A stretch of DNA of 64,000 nt from Phorcus lineatus (lineage: Eukaryota; Mollusca; Gastropoda; Trochida; Trochidae), in contig OV121096.1 of the NCBI GenBank assembly GCA_921293015.1, positions 7,993,000 to 8,056,999 of the forward strand. The letters are read 5' to 3'. Below the pieces are notes generated by a model. That model ran no database searches, had not been told where the DNA came from, and saw nothing but the letters and a program-made list of their open reading frames with translations. A program made the translations under genes and the position numbers. Within the stretch, counting starts at the first letter, position 1. Each line of letters opens with the position of its first letter. Below are positions 36,495 to 46,744 of the stretch, piece after piece.

Positions 36495-36633
36495 AATACT
36501 AAACTTCCTCCAATTTAATACTATTTTTATTACACTCGTTAATGATTTGGTATCAAACTTGCTTTCGCTCGTTTTATACTTAATCATTAACTCGTTAAAT
36601 AAAAATAGTATTAAATGGAAGGTCGTTTAGTAT
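36495..36633. repeat. foldback element, AATACTAAAC termini
   Basis: Arms 36495-36547 and 36582-36633 pair imperfectly over about 52 bp, starting AATACTAAAC and ending GTTTAGTAT. On the reverse strand the loop reads GAGCGAAAGCAAGTTTGATACC, matching the loop of the foldback at 37,091. Confidence 0.8.
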
Positions 36634-36774
36634 CCTCTATTTAAACAAGTGCAATGGTATCCGTACAGGTCTAAAATTGGTTCACATTCTAAAGTAAGTA
36701 GATGGCATACCGGTACTTATACACGTTTTTCTATGCTTTGCTAATCCGTCATTTGATGCAAATAACGATTGTCA

Positions 36775-37085
36775 TGTAGTAATGTCATCACTAGATACAG
36801 TATTGATTGTCATCATGTAATCATTATTCATGCAATATGTATTTTTCACTGTCATCTTATGATTAGTTTTACTCATTATCATACGAGGTCAACACAAAAT
36901 GATTGTCATGTGATAAAGCTTACTTATAATCATAATGCTATTGTCATGTGATGCAGTTTACTTGTAATCATAACGCGATTGTCGTGTGATACAATTTAAT
37001 AAATGAATTGCCATCATTACGCGATTGTCGTGTAATACAGTTTAATATATGACTTGTCATCATATTGAGATTGTCGTGTGATACA
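36775..37085. repeat. 46-48-bp tandem array, left part
   Basis: Units of GATTGTCGTGTGATACAGTT, TAATATATGACTTGTCATCA and a short tail. It continues at 39,226-39,430. The array was split by insertion of the blocks at 37,091-38,090 and 38,111-39,225. Confidence 0.82.
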
Positions 37086-37090
37086 TAGAG

Positions 37091-37219
37091 AATACTAAAC
37101 GAATGGTAATGTGATAACATTTTTAATGCAACGAGTGAATGGAACGAAAGTGAGTCTGATACCTAATTCCATTCACGAGTTGCATGAAAATGTTATCACA
37201 TTATCATGTGTTTAGTATT
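37091..37219. repeat. foldback element, AATACTAAAC termini, second copy
   Basis: Arms 37091-37143 and 37168-37219 pair with small gaps. The loop GAACGAAAGTGAGTCTGATACC closely matches that of 36,495 although the arm sequences differ. Confidence 0.8.
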
Positions 37220-37222
37220 TTA

Positions 37223-38090
37223 TTTATTACTCAACTCCACGTATGAGTATTTTAAAATAAATTAATCGTCAAAACAACAGTCAGCTGATCGCGAAAACGG
37301 CGTATGAATATCAATCAGTCAAACATAACACAGAACAAAAAAGTTCACTAATTGTTGGATGTCTGCATAAGTGATTCGCCTAAAAACATAAAACAAAAAT
37401 CATTTTGGTGAAAAAGTAGTTTATTTTAAAGAAATTCATTGATATAACAAACACTAAGAAGCAACGAAAATTGTCAACACATCGGGCACTCGATGCGTGA
37501 CGTCATCGGAAGGCGTGACGTCATCGGAATGTGACCTCTTTCTAGGTCAGGTCAGTCAGTTTGAAAAAGTTGGCGGAACAGTGTTTAAACAAAAAGTTGA
37601 GGATTTGTTGATAAAATTGACATGAATAACAGAATTGTTGATAGAACCCGCAAAGATTGAAATAAGGGAACGGGAATTGCAAGATGTCATGTTCAGATTG
37701 TGTTCTTGTTGAGGGGGAAGCGACAGGTTGGATGGATGATGGAATGGCCAAGTTGTATGGCATTGAACGGCCGGCAGAGGGACGAGACAGAGGTCAGGCG
37801 AGTGACTATGCGACTGATTGATTTGTGCAGGTTTTCAGAAATATAGGAGTAATTATTGACACTTTGGATATGATCAAAACATTAACATAAATTTCTTTCA
37901 CGTAAATTCACGTCTCGTTGAGAATGCAAAATTTGACAGTTGCGATTTTCTAACTTACAAGTCACGTGATTGGACGATGTCATGTGACGCCCGAAAGTAG
38001 TTCCGTTTGATCGCACGAGATGGTAACACACATGTGTGTTACCAACTCATTGTTATCTTATGAGTGATCTCACCACGGTTGAGTAATAAA
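37223..38090. mobile_element. 0.87-kb TIR element, non-autonomous
   Basis: TTTATTACTCAAC at 37223-37235 is exactly inverted at 38078-38090. The interior has two GTGACGTCATCGG repeats near 37,500 and a perfect 22-bp palindrome GGTAACACACATGTGTGTTACC split around 38,033. A 45-codon + frame at 37,684-37,821 (GWMDDGMAKLYGIERPAEGR) looks protein-like but is not recognised. It interrupts the 46-48-bp array. Confidence 0.55.
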
Positions 38091-38110
38091 GTTTAATATG
38101 TGACTTGTCA

Positions 38111-39225
38111 GATTCAGATTTGTTTATTCAGTATTTCAGGCCTAAAGGCCTATAGTACAAGTACAGTTGAAGTATTATGTGGTACATGTGGCGGTGACAT
38201 TTCTTACAAGGAATACATGTTTTAAGTAGATTGCAAGAGATTTAATAACATCAGTATTTTTAGAATTTAACAGATGTGACAAAATTTGTTTATCTCTAAC
38301 TGGTAGTAATACAAAAAATAAATATCTGCTTCTTAAATGGGAATACATTGAACATACAAACAATACATGAAATTCATCTTCAATATTGCCCGAGTTACAA
38401 TTTTTGCAAACACTTAAGTTATCATCTATTAATACACCATTTGTTTGTCGTAGGGAATTGATTCTAAAGTCATGTAAACTAATTCTAAATTTACATAGTG
38501 CCCGTCTTAAAGATTTATCTTCTAAATTCATAATATAAAACTCGGGTTCTAACAAAGATTTATGACAAGAGTAGTGTTCTAGATACCTTGAATTATTAAT
38601 TGACATGGACCATTCCTTGTAACAAATATCTTGAAGGCGTTGCTTAAAGACAAATAAAAACTCATTTTCATTGCCAACCTCTTGCAAGATCCATACAAAA
38701 GAAAATCCAGTCGAAAAAAGCAGTTGTCTAACTTCTAATGCCCAATTTTTCCTCCCAAAGAAAAGAGATAACTTTGCCTAGGGTATCTATATGAATCCAT
38801 TTTTAATAATTTCAACCAATACTTAACAACTCTTAATCTACTTTGAACAAATAAATTACAACGACCAATTTCCCCTAATACAGCCTTGTTTGATGCATAT
38901 TTTCCCAAATTTAGAAAATATTTAAAATATGTTGCATGTACTTTTTCTATGCAATGAAAATATTTAATACCCCAAATTTCTGAGCCATATAAAAGAATTG
39001 GTAGTATCTTACAGTCGAAAATGGTACATGCTGTTTTGAAGGAAATAAAAGGATTCTTTTTAAATAATTTATAAACAGATTTTGCAGCCTTAGAGGCTTG
39101 AGAAGCTAAGCTTTTACAAGCTACTGACCAATTAAGTCTGGAGGAGAATATTAAACCCAAATATTTATAATATGTAACAATTTTAAGTCTTGTATTTCCA
39201 TAATACCATATTTCATCCTTTTTTT
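38111..39225 (-). pseudogene. 5'-truncated LINE ORF2 3' part
   Basis: On the minus strand: YYGNTRLKIV..YYKYLGLIFSSRLNW, then [20 protein letters not shown], and after a frameshift near 38,735 RQTNGVL..CKNC...DEFHVLFVCSMYSHLRSRY. These match the post-RT region and Cys motif of the LINE at 21,387 but are clearly diverged. The 3' UTR has the AGGCCTTTAGGCCT hairpin. Flanked by ACTTGTCA (38103-38110 and 39226-39233), probably the target duplication. It landed in the 46-48-bp array. Confidence 0.88.
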
Positions 39226-39430
39226 ACTTGTCATCATTACGCGATTGTCGTGTGATACAGTTTAATATATGATATGTCATCATATTGAGATTGTCGTTTG
39301 ATACAGTTTAATATATGACATGTCATCATATTGAGATTGTCGTGTGATACAGTATGCTTGTCATCACAACGCGATTATCGTGTGATACAATTTTATTGTC
39401 ATCATACACGCTGTGGTGAGTTTTACTTGT
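39226..39430. repeat. 46-48-bp tandem array, right part
   Basis: Continuation of the array at 36,775 with the same GATTGTCGTGTGATACAG units, decaying after 39,400. Confidence 0.8.
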
Positions 39431-39434
39431 CATC

Positions 39435-39965
39435 ATCAAGTTTATGGTGTAGTACGATTCTACTTGTTGTCATACACAGTTTTAAATAATAAACCAATTG
39501 AATTTATTTGACTTGACGAGATAGAATCTATTTGTTATCTTCAGTTTTGCGTTTGGTCTTTTCAATTTGGACAGAGATAGAATGAATGTCTCAAACTTTC
39601 ATATTCACAACGTTCAGGCTTTACGGTGCACATTGTTTAATGAAGAAATAGTCAAATGGTTGACAAATCTACAGGTATAGATAACGTAGGCCAATGAGTC
39701 ATGCGAATGAAAGATAACATTTTGCATAGCTTTTGGGACAAGACATCTGTGGCTGTTATTAATGTTTACAGAACTACATGCATTATTTTATGGGACAACA
39801 GATCCTAGCATATCATACAAATAATTTATTAATATAAAAAATTGGGAGAACGAGGGGCAAGTTAGGTCGGCAATTTGAACTTCATCGAGGAGATATGCTA
39901 ATTTGGCTCTTATAAAGGGAATAAAGCCTAAATATAATCCTAAAACATACTCTGTGTCACGCAAC
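39435..39965. other. non-coding stretch
   Basis: No gene or element ends recognised. Confidence 0.45.
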
Positions 39966-39968
39966 CTC

Positions 39969-40790
39969 TCATTCATTCATTCATTCTGACTCGCCAATTA
40001 GGGGCTAGCTGTCTTGGAAACTGTTTCTGTTTCACTGTTTTTATTACTCAAAAACTACCTTTGGTGGTACAAGAGCACACATACAAAGAAATATTTACAA
40101 ATAATTTGCACGCGTGTGGTGACAGACAGTTGAATACATACATAATTAGTAATATATCATACATATTTGATTGGTAGCTAAAGAGTTACGTAGACACAAT
40201 CGCTTATGGAACATTTGATAACATATTTTGAAAGCAAATAATGAAGCTTGACGAATTGTTCTTATATCGATATCTTTTAGTTGATGGTGACAGGGCATAT
40301 ATAAGGTTTTATATATCGTTATTATTTTTTATGGCGGGTAAGTATCGTTCGCGATCTGCATTTAACATTGGACATTTAAGTATAAAGTGCATTTCGTCAC
40401 CTATTTCACTTAAGTTACAGAGTTTACAAAATCGTTCATCTCACGGTATGCTTTGCCATCTTCCGGTTTCAATCGGTAAGTTTAGATTTAAAGTTCTTAA
40501 TTTCAAAATCGGAATAGAAATGTTTCTCGGTTACAGTGGGTACTTTTAAAAATCAAGTGATTGTTTATAGTGTTGATAATATAATCCATTTGGACTCGAG
40601 ATGATGTTTTCTCATCATTGTTGAATAAACTGGTCTGTCAGAATGTGTTCAGCTAATAAAACTAGAAACAGAGTTGAACATACCGAGGGATTCACAAATA
40701 CAGTTGACAATCCAATTCTATCTAATAATTCTTTATTAAAGTGAATCCATTGGTCTGATTGATGGTTTACTTTGTATGTTTTAGGCTGTA
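39969..40790 (-). pseudogene. L2/CR1-like LINE remnant with (TGAA)n tail
   Basis: Minus-strand fragments read LRTLNLNLPIETGRWQSIP, then RDERFCKLCN..GDEMHFILKCPML..ERYLP, the conserved Cys/His end of ORF2. The 3' end carries GAATGAATGAATG (39,969-39,986), the short tandem tail typical of L2/CR1-type LINEs. The upstream portion is frameshifted and fades out near 40,790. Confidence 0.75.
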
Positions 40791-40863
40791 TAGATATAAG
40801 AAATATGATAATTTAAATGTATCAGTACGTCAGTTTGTGCCAAAAGGGTGGTATATCTTAATG

Positions 40864-41017
40864 CATCTTCCTACGCAAAGCTTAACTATTGCCAGTCTCG
40901 AACTTAACATGGACAGTTCGAGACTGGCAATAGTTCCTACGCAAAGCTTAACTATTGCTAGTCTCGAACTGTCCATGGGGCCAAGTTGCCAATAGTTAAG
41001 ATTTGCGTAGGAAGATG
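40864..41017. repeat. nested foldback with four inverted copies
   Basis: CCTACGCAAAGCTTAACTAT and following occurs twice directly (40870, 40936), and its reverse complement occurs complete at the right edge (ATAGTTAAGATTTGCGTAGG) and partly in the middle (AGTTCGAGACTGGCAATAGTT). The result is an outer hairpin containing an inner perfect hairpin. Confidence 0.8.
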
Positions 41018-41289
41018 ATCTTTATGTGGATTGGTTTTCTTCCCAGTTCGCTTCTTAAACAAGATGACGTAGGCTTACAGTGATATGATGATTATTTTTG
41101 TAAACTAAAACATCGTTGTAACATTTCATCAATTGTGACATAAGGATATATTAGTCCCATGTTTTGCTTTTTTGCAACTCACCATCGGCTGGTTTCGTGA
41201 AACCTAAAATTTTCTAAATTCCTTTGAGCCACCTTAATTGATGTAACAATATTTACTTGAATATTCTGTCATGGCCAATACTTTCTAAA

Positions 41290-41460
41290 ATAAGGTTTGA
41301 GTCATTGGTGCTCGCGAATGTCCGGTTTTCGATCACGAATAACGACTTTAACCTGAAGTGATAAGCATGAATATGGTACTTTTAAGAAACAAAAAGTACT
41401 TCTTGATAAATTAACTTCATTTATAATGTTAAAAAGAGTCGTTTTATAAATCAAAGTTTT
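41290..41460. mobile_element. decayed relative of the AGAGCC MITE
   Basis: Keeps GTCCGGTTTTCGATCACGA, GATAAGCATGAA, and an ACTTCTTGATAAATTAACTTC block in the order seen at 11,180-11,340. Ends not found. Confidence 0.45.
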
Positions 41461-41464
41461 TTTT

Positions 41465-41891
41465 ATTTATAAAATCAATATTTCATCCGAAGTTTTAATT
41501 TTATTCAAATCATACGTTCCATTCACGTTATTATGCGTATCAAAGTCATATTAAAAATAAAATATCTATATATCATTTTTCAACAAAGTCAGTTCTTCAT
41601 CGAAATATATACTTCATCAAACTATTTTCTCAGTCATTCTTTCATTTCACTATATTTTCATCAAACTCATTTCTTTCATCAAAGTTGTTTTCTAAAATAA
41701 TTTCCATCCATCAAGGTATCTTTTAGTCAGGATTTTCAGTTATCTTTTTCCTTATTGGAGCAAATTCAAAGGTCAGTTATTAAATAAATTTAAAAATATT
41801 CCATCTATCAAAGTTTGTTATGTCCTTACAGTCTTTTTTTAAAACAAAAGTCATTTTCTAAAGTCATATTTGAATCTTAAAAAAATATTTA
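41465..41891. repeat. irregular TTTCATCAAA-rich low-complexity DNA
   Basis: Scattered variants of TTCATCAAAGT / TTTCTAAAAT with no fixed period. The same texture resumes at 42,344-42,500 after the hAT element. Confidence 0.55.
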
Positions 41892-41899
41892 CTCATTAA

Positions 41900-42335
41900 T
41901 AAGGGTTCTCGGTATTATCGGTATATCGGTATATTGCAATACAGAAACAAGACTATACGTACCGGTACACTCTTTTGAAAATATCAAACATAGCGGAGGT
42001 TTTAAAATTTACAATTTCCGTGTAAAATTGCAGAAAAACGTAACAAAGAAATATGATTTTAATGAAAGTTGTTACAAAAAGTGTATAACTGCAAAGTGAA
42101 AATAGCACATACATGTTAAAAGTCCGATAGCAGTCACTGAGTTATCTCTCTTTACAAAACGACGTCGACGAGCCAGTTGAGCATTAATCACTGTTCTAAT
42201 TGTTGTTTTTCAGTCAAGTGAGCATAGAAAGACTAAAATATGAAAACTACCAATACATTGCAATACGTATTGCAATACGCATTTCTGTATCGTAATATAT
42301 TGCAATACAGAAATGAGGAGCGATACCCATCCTTA
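41900..42335. mobile_element. hAT-type MITE with 8-bp target duplication
   Basis: CTCATTAA lies on both sides (41892-41899 and 42336-42343). The ends TAAGGGTTCTCGGTAT and ATACCCATCCTTA are short imperfect inverted repeats. Subterminal TTGCAATACAGAAA repeats lie near both ends, with a TTGCAATACGTATTGCAA palindrome near 42,260. The 8-bp duplication and subterminal repeats fit the hAT superfamily. Non-coding. Confidence 0.85.
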
Positions 42336-42509
42336 CTCATTAAATTCATTTTAACATTGAATCAACACTCCAACTATTTGTATTTCAAACTATTTATTTT
42401 ATCAATTCCCCTTTTCCTCAAGTCAATATTTCATCAAATTATTTTCTTCAATCTAAATAATATTAAAACAAAGTCATTTCGTTCAAGATTGATTTTTTAG
42501 ACCCGAAAG

Positions 42510-43410
42510 CTATCCCATCTTAAAAATTTTTCAGTTTTCTGTACATTACAATACAAAGGGTAATACTTAATGTGGACGTTATTCAAGACCTTTAAGGTGC
42601 AGTCTAGCATATTTTGAGCTTTTTAACAAGGAGTTTTTTTGGTCCAATTGTTAATCATGGGTTTATTGAGTTTGCGGACCACTAAACAACGAGAAAAAAA
42701 ATGTTTTCAGAAATAAGCTTAAAACTTCGTATTTTCGGTTCTTTTGACATGCAACAATTTGGTAAGATATATTTTTAAGGATTTCAAACAGTCGATAGTG
42801 AAACAACATAAAAATTTGCCGCACTGCTCCTTTTCTTTTAATTGTTGGACGATGTTGAAGATTAACGAAGATTCACCTCAACCTTGTGTCTCGTAAAATT
42901 ATATATATAAACATCTTCCCCCGCATGACTTTAAATTGCACCTGCCATTATCATTTGCTAATATAAACCTTGCTACCAACCAGTCAAATTCGTGTTTTGA
43001 ATGCAACCCCCTCTTCGGAAAAATGTGCAATTCTAATAACTTATCTTATGGCTTATGACTCCTTATTGGACTACACCGAACTGTCAAAGAAGCCTGGACG
43101 ACAAGCACAAAAAGGTTGGGGAAATACAGCAAGGCCTATATTAACAATTCATTTAGGCTGGCGGAAGGATAGACCATGCTTGGGAAGATGATATATAGAG
43201 AATCGATGATTAAGGCTGAAGTGCCATAGGAAAGCCTCAATTGTTTTTGCATTTGATCAACTTTTGTAAGAAGATCAGGTGATTTTTCTTAAAATCGCTA
43301 AACGGATTGTCCTTACCTTGTCGCACAGTAATAATAAATTTCACTAATTGATTCAATTTACAGATCTTATTGAACAATGGATTTCTAAAGTCATCAGAGC
43401 AGCTAATCAG
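42510..43410. other. non-coding stretch
   Basis: No gene supported; the 73-codon frame at 42,970-43,191 is not recognisable. Confidence 0.45.
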
Positions 43411-43433
43411 TGAGTAATAATTTATCCTTATCG

Positions 43434-43855
43434 TTCTCAACAGAGGTGACATTGTAATAAATTGCTTTACAATCTCTGTCGTTTGTCGGTCTAGAAATTC
43501 AGAAGCCTCACGGGTTGCAATTAAAGTTAATCGTGCAATCAGCGACGCCGTTTCAAAAGTTATCATCTAAAACGCCTCAGTTATTTTCATGTGCTTTCGG
43601 ACAGCTTAACTTTATTCGAATATGAACTTGGGTCTTTAAGTCTTCTGTGTAGAACACCTTCGCATTTTTTAGCGACTTCATCATTTCATAGGCCTACTGG
43701 ACAACATATATGTACTCCATACATGCGGCGTTTTAATTGGATGAAATATTGCAAGGTAGTGTATGTTACAATATTTTGCCGGAAGCCCGAGAATAGATCG
43801 TATTAGGACAGAGCTTGTTTTGGAATTAATGATTGAGCTACCTCTTTTGGGAGAA
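43434..43855. mobile_element. MULE-like MITE copy
   Basis: Shares the full internal order with 7,448: GACGCCGTTTCAAAAGTTATC, CGCCTCAGTTATTTTCATGT, TAGCGACTTCATCATT, CCGGAAGCCCGAGAATAG. The ends (TTCTCAACAGAGG / CCTCTTTTGGGAGAA) are decayed and no target duplication is readable. Confidence 0.7.
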
Positions 43856-44239
43856 GATCTATTCTTAGAAATCCTAAAAACCTTTAAAAAAGCTAAATCC
43901 AAGCACTCAAATGATCAACAAAGATCATATATAACTTCAATAAGATGCATACATGCCTCTGATCAGAGTTCCATCGTCCCCAAAAATATTTCAAACAAAA
44001 ATATCACATTACTTAAGGATTAAACATTGCATTTTAGATTTTCGTCGAGAAAAAAAGCTATATTGTCAATAAAATCTTTTTCAGTTACGCGCCATACGCT
44101 CCTTATTTGATCAAGGGTGCTCCCGACCGGTTACCTTGGATAGCCGAATTTAATACCACATCATTTATTGAGGTAATACTTGAATGAGTCAGCGGTGGAG
44201 TCTGGTTGGAGTTAGCTGTTTCCTGTGCGTTTGGTGGTT

Positions 44240-44545
44240 CTTCTATCAATTAAGCGAGTGACTGAGTAGGTGGATGGGTGAGTGAGTGAATGGGTTGGTG
44301 GATGAGTGAGTGAGTGAGTGGGTTGGTGAATGAGTGAGTGAGTAAGTGGGTTGGTGGATGAGTGAGGTAGTCAGTGAGTTAGTGAGTGGGTTGGTGGATG
44401 AGTGAGTGAGTGATTGAGTGAATGAGTGGGTTGGTGGATGAGTGAGTAGTGAGGGAGGGAGTTGGTTGGTGGATGAGTGAGTGAGTGAGTAATGAGTGAT
44501 GGATGGGTTTATGTGTTGATGGTTTATTAGGTGAGTAAGTGGGTG
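44240..44545. repeat. GAGT-rich minisatellite
   Basis: Irregular GAGTGAGTGGGTTGGTGGAT units of about 30-40 bp. Confidence 0.88.
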
Positions 44546-44547
44546 GG

Positions 44548-45092
44548 TGTCACGGTGTAACGATATCTAAACTCAGACGAAACCCGTTTATCCGACAGAA
44601 AGATAAGAAAATAAAATAATCAAGCCAATAAATAACTAGAGAGAAGCCAATCGGTGAATCAAGGGATTTATTTGCAGTCTAAACAAGACGATAACCGGGT
44701 ACAGCAACCAGCTACCCGTAATCCACTCAACAGGAGTTAACAACTAATTAAGGAAGTCAACAACCCATGAATAAACAAATAGACAAACTGTAGGGAATCA
44801 CTCTAGCATACCCCCAGACGTTGTAACAACAAGATAAGCTAATGACCGTCTTAACGAGATAGCATTAATAAGCCAAATCAACACTTGACGTAAATATACA
44901 AAGGTAGTGTCGGGACACGGGTGGACTAAAAATAGGGATGAATAAACAACAAGCACACAGTACTTTAGACGATCCCTAATCACTAATTGAGTGAGTAAAT
45001 GAATAAGAACACTAGTTTAGGTATAGTAGAACTTATAAAATAATGGGAGGGAAGGTAAGGTTTAAACAGTAAGTTCTTAAAGGAAGTGATCA
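44548..45092. repeat. older dispersed repeat, left part
   Basis: Begins TGTCACGGTGTAACGATATC, continues up to the gypsy insertion and resumes at 54,849. Possibly an old solo LTR, since it starts TG and the far end near 55,128 reads CCCTACA. A relative at 62,815 lacks the gypsy element. Confidence 0.45.
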
Positions 45093-46744
45093 TGTAGCAG
45101 CGTTAGGATGGGTTCTAAAGAGTAACCACAAAGCCACTGGGGTTGTTCGATCATGAGACTTTATTACATCGGTATGCAATATTTTTAGCCTGAAACATGG
45201 TAAAATAACAATATAAGTTTACATTCAATATATAATATACATGACATGTTAAACACATTGATACTTTAAATTAAACTCGCAATTATTGAATATGCAATAT
45301 GGTAAATGTATACATAAACCATCGACACAGTAAATACTCAAGTGGCTTATCTTAAGTAAATGACAAAAGGAATAAATACACATATCCATATCTAACGTTA
45401 ATGTTAATGATAATAGCTACAAATAGATAATAATAATAACATTCGGTACAGCATTAGTTACAATGATACACATGCATATACTTCATTAAATCATGACGTA
45501 AGACATGATAGATATACATAAGGTAATACAACTTGATAAGTGACAATGACATCGAACATAACGTACCAGGTGGGTCTAACCCGTGCTCTTGCATACACCT
45601 GTGATGCCACCGCCGTAGCCTACGTCATCTGCAGGATGAATAAATACCTTATGCAGATGTTGATATATACAAATGATTAAAAGTAACTACGGTAAAAGTA
45701 CTGCACAACCACTTATATAACCAATCACACTTACCACATTCACTCACACATTCACTTATGATAATGATTATGATAATGATACTGGTAATGATACTTCTTG
45801 ATATGTTAATTATATAGAAAGTAAACTTACTGCTTTGTATTATACTCAAATATTAAATGTACCTAAAATAACTATCATAATATAATGTAATAGGGATAGG
45901 ACACCCACAGAACTCACTGTACTGTGAGATCAATCTTTGACGATAAGCATAAAGTAAACAGAACTCACTGTACTGTGAGTACGATCTCTAGAAGTTAATT
46001 AATACCTTTAACTTAAGATAAATTGATAACTTACTCTATGAAATATATATAATATAAATTACAACTCTATAATTATCTAAATAACTCACAACTGCGAGCT
46101 AGTAACTTAATATATAAAACTATCATAACTCACTGTACTGTGAGTTATCAACACACACTATTTACACATGAGCAGTAATGAATAATGAACATAATTTAAC
46201 TATAGCCGATATGATAACCAACTATGAAATACATATTAATACAACACCAAATATATACACAAGACTAGAGATAACTAACCTTTTCAATATGAAAAACACT
46301 TCCAGACCACCATGGTCTCGATCCTTATGAATAACAAGATGATCCTCACATGGTCAAAGTGACTGACTCATACAACTTCTAATATTGCCAATGAAATATA
46401 ATTTACATGAACCTTATAAAGACTATGCTACGCTTGGCTGAACTCCAAACAATAGAACTTACATGAAGAAACTGAGCAAGGGGCAGCTTGGGAATAGATT
46501 GCAATGTGAAAAGCATGCAGTGCAAGTTAGTAGAGCTGAACTTAAGGTTACACTAAGATTAAATTGTTGTTTAGAGAGCTATGGCATATTATAAAATGTT
46601 TAATGTAAAACAATGATTTAAAATGGTTAGATTTACTCTATGTAATGAGAAAGTATTTCTCATCAAAAGATCACAAACAATTATGTACACTTTACATGTT
46701 TATTAATAAAATCATATACAATTCAAATTACTGACTCTGCCACA
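45093..46744 (-). repeat. 3' LTR
   Basis: 1,652 bp. Differs from the 5' LTR at 45219, 45221, 45959 and 46020 (by eye). Contains three copies of AACTCACTGTACTGTGAG (45911, 45962, about 46128) that are near-palindromes. The last pol codons and stop lie in its first 33 bp (element orientation). Confidence 0.96.

Noticed and set aside
43237-43566. Protein family MITFETASLIA... found at four sites
   Set aside because: All occurrences lie within the MULE-like MITE; similarity reflects repeat descent.
45649-45849. 66-codon frame present twice (also 53,749-53,949)
   Set aside because: It is duplicated because it lies in both LTRs; no domain.
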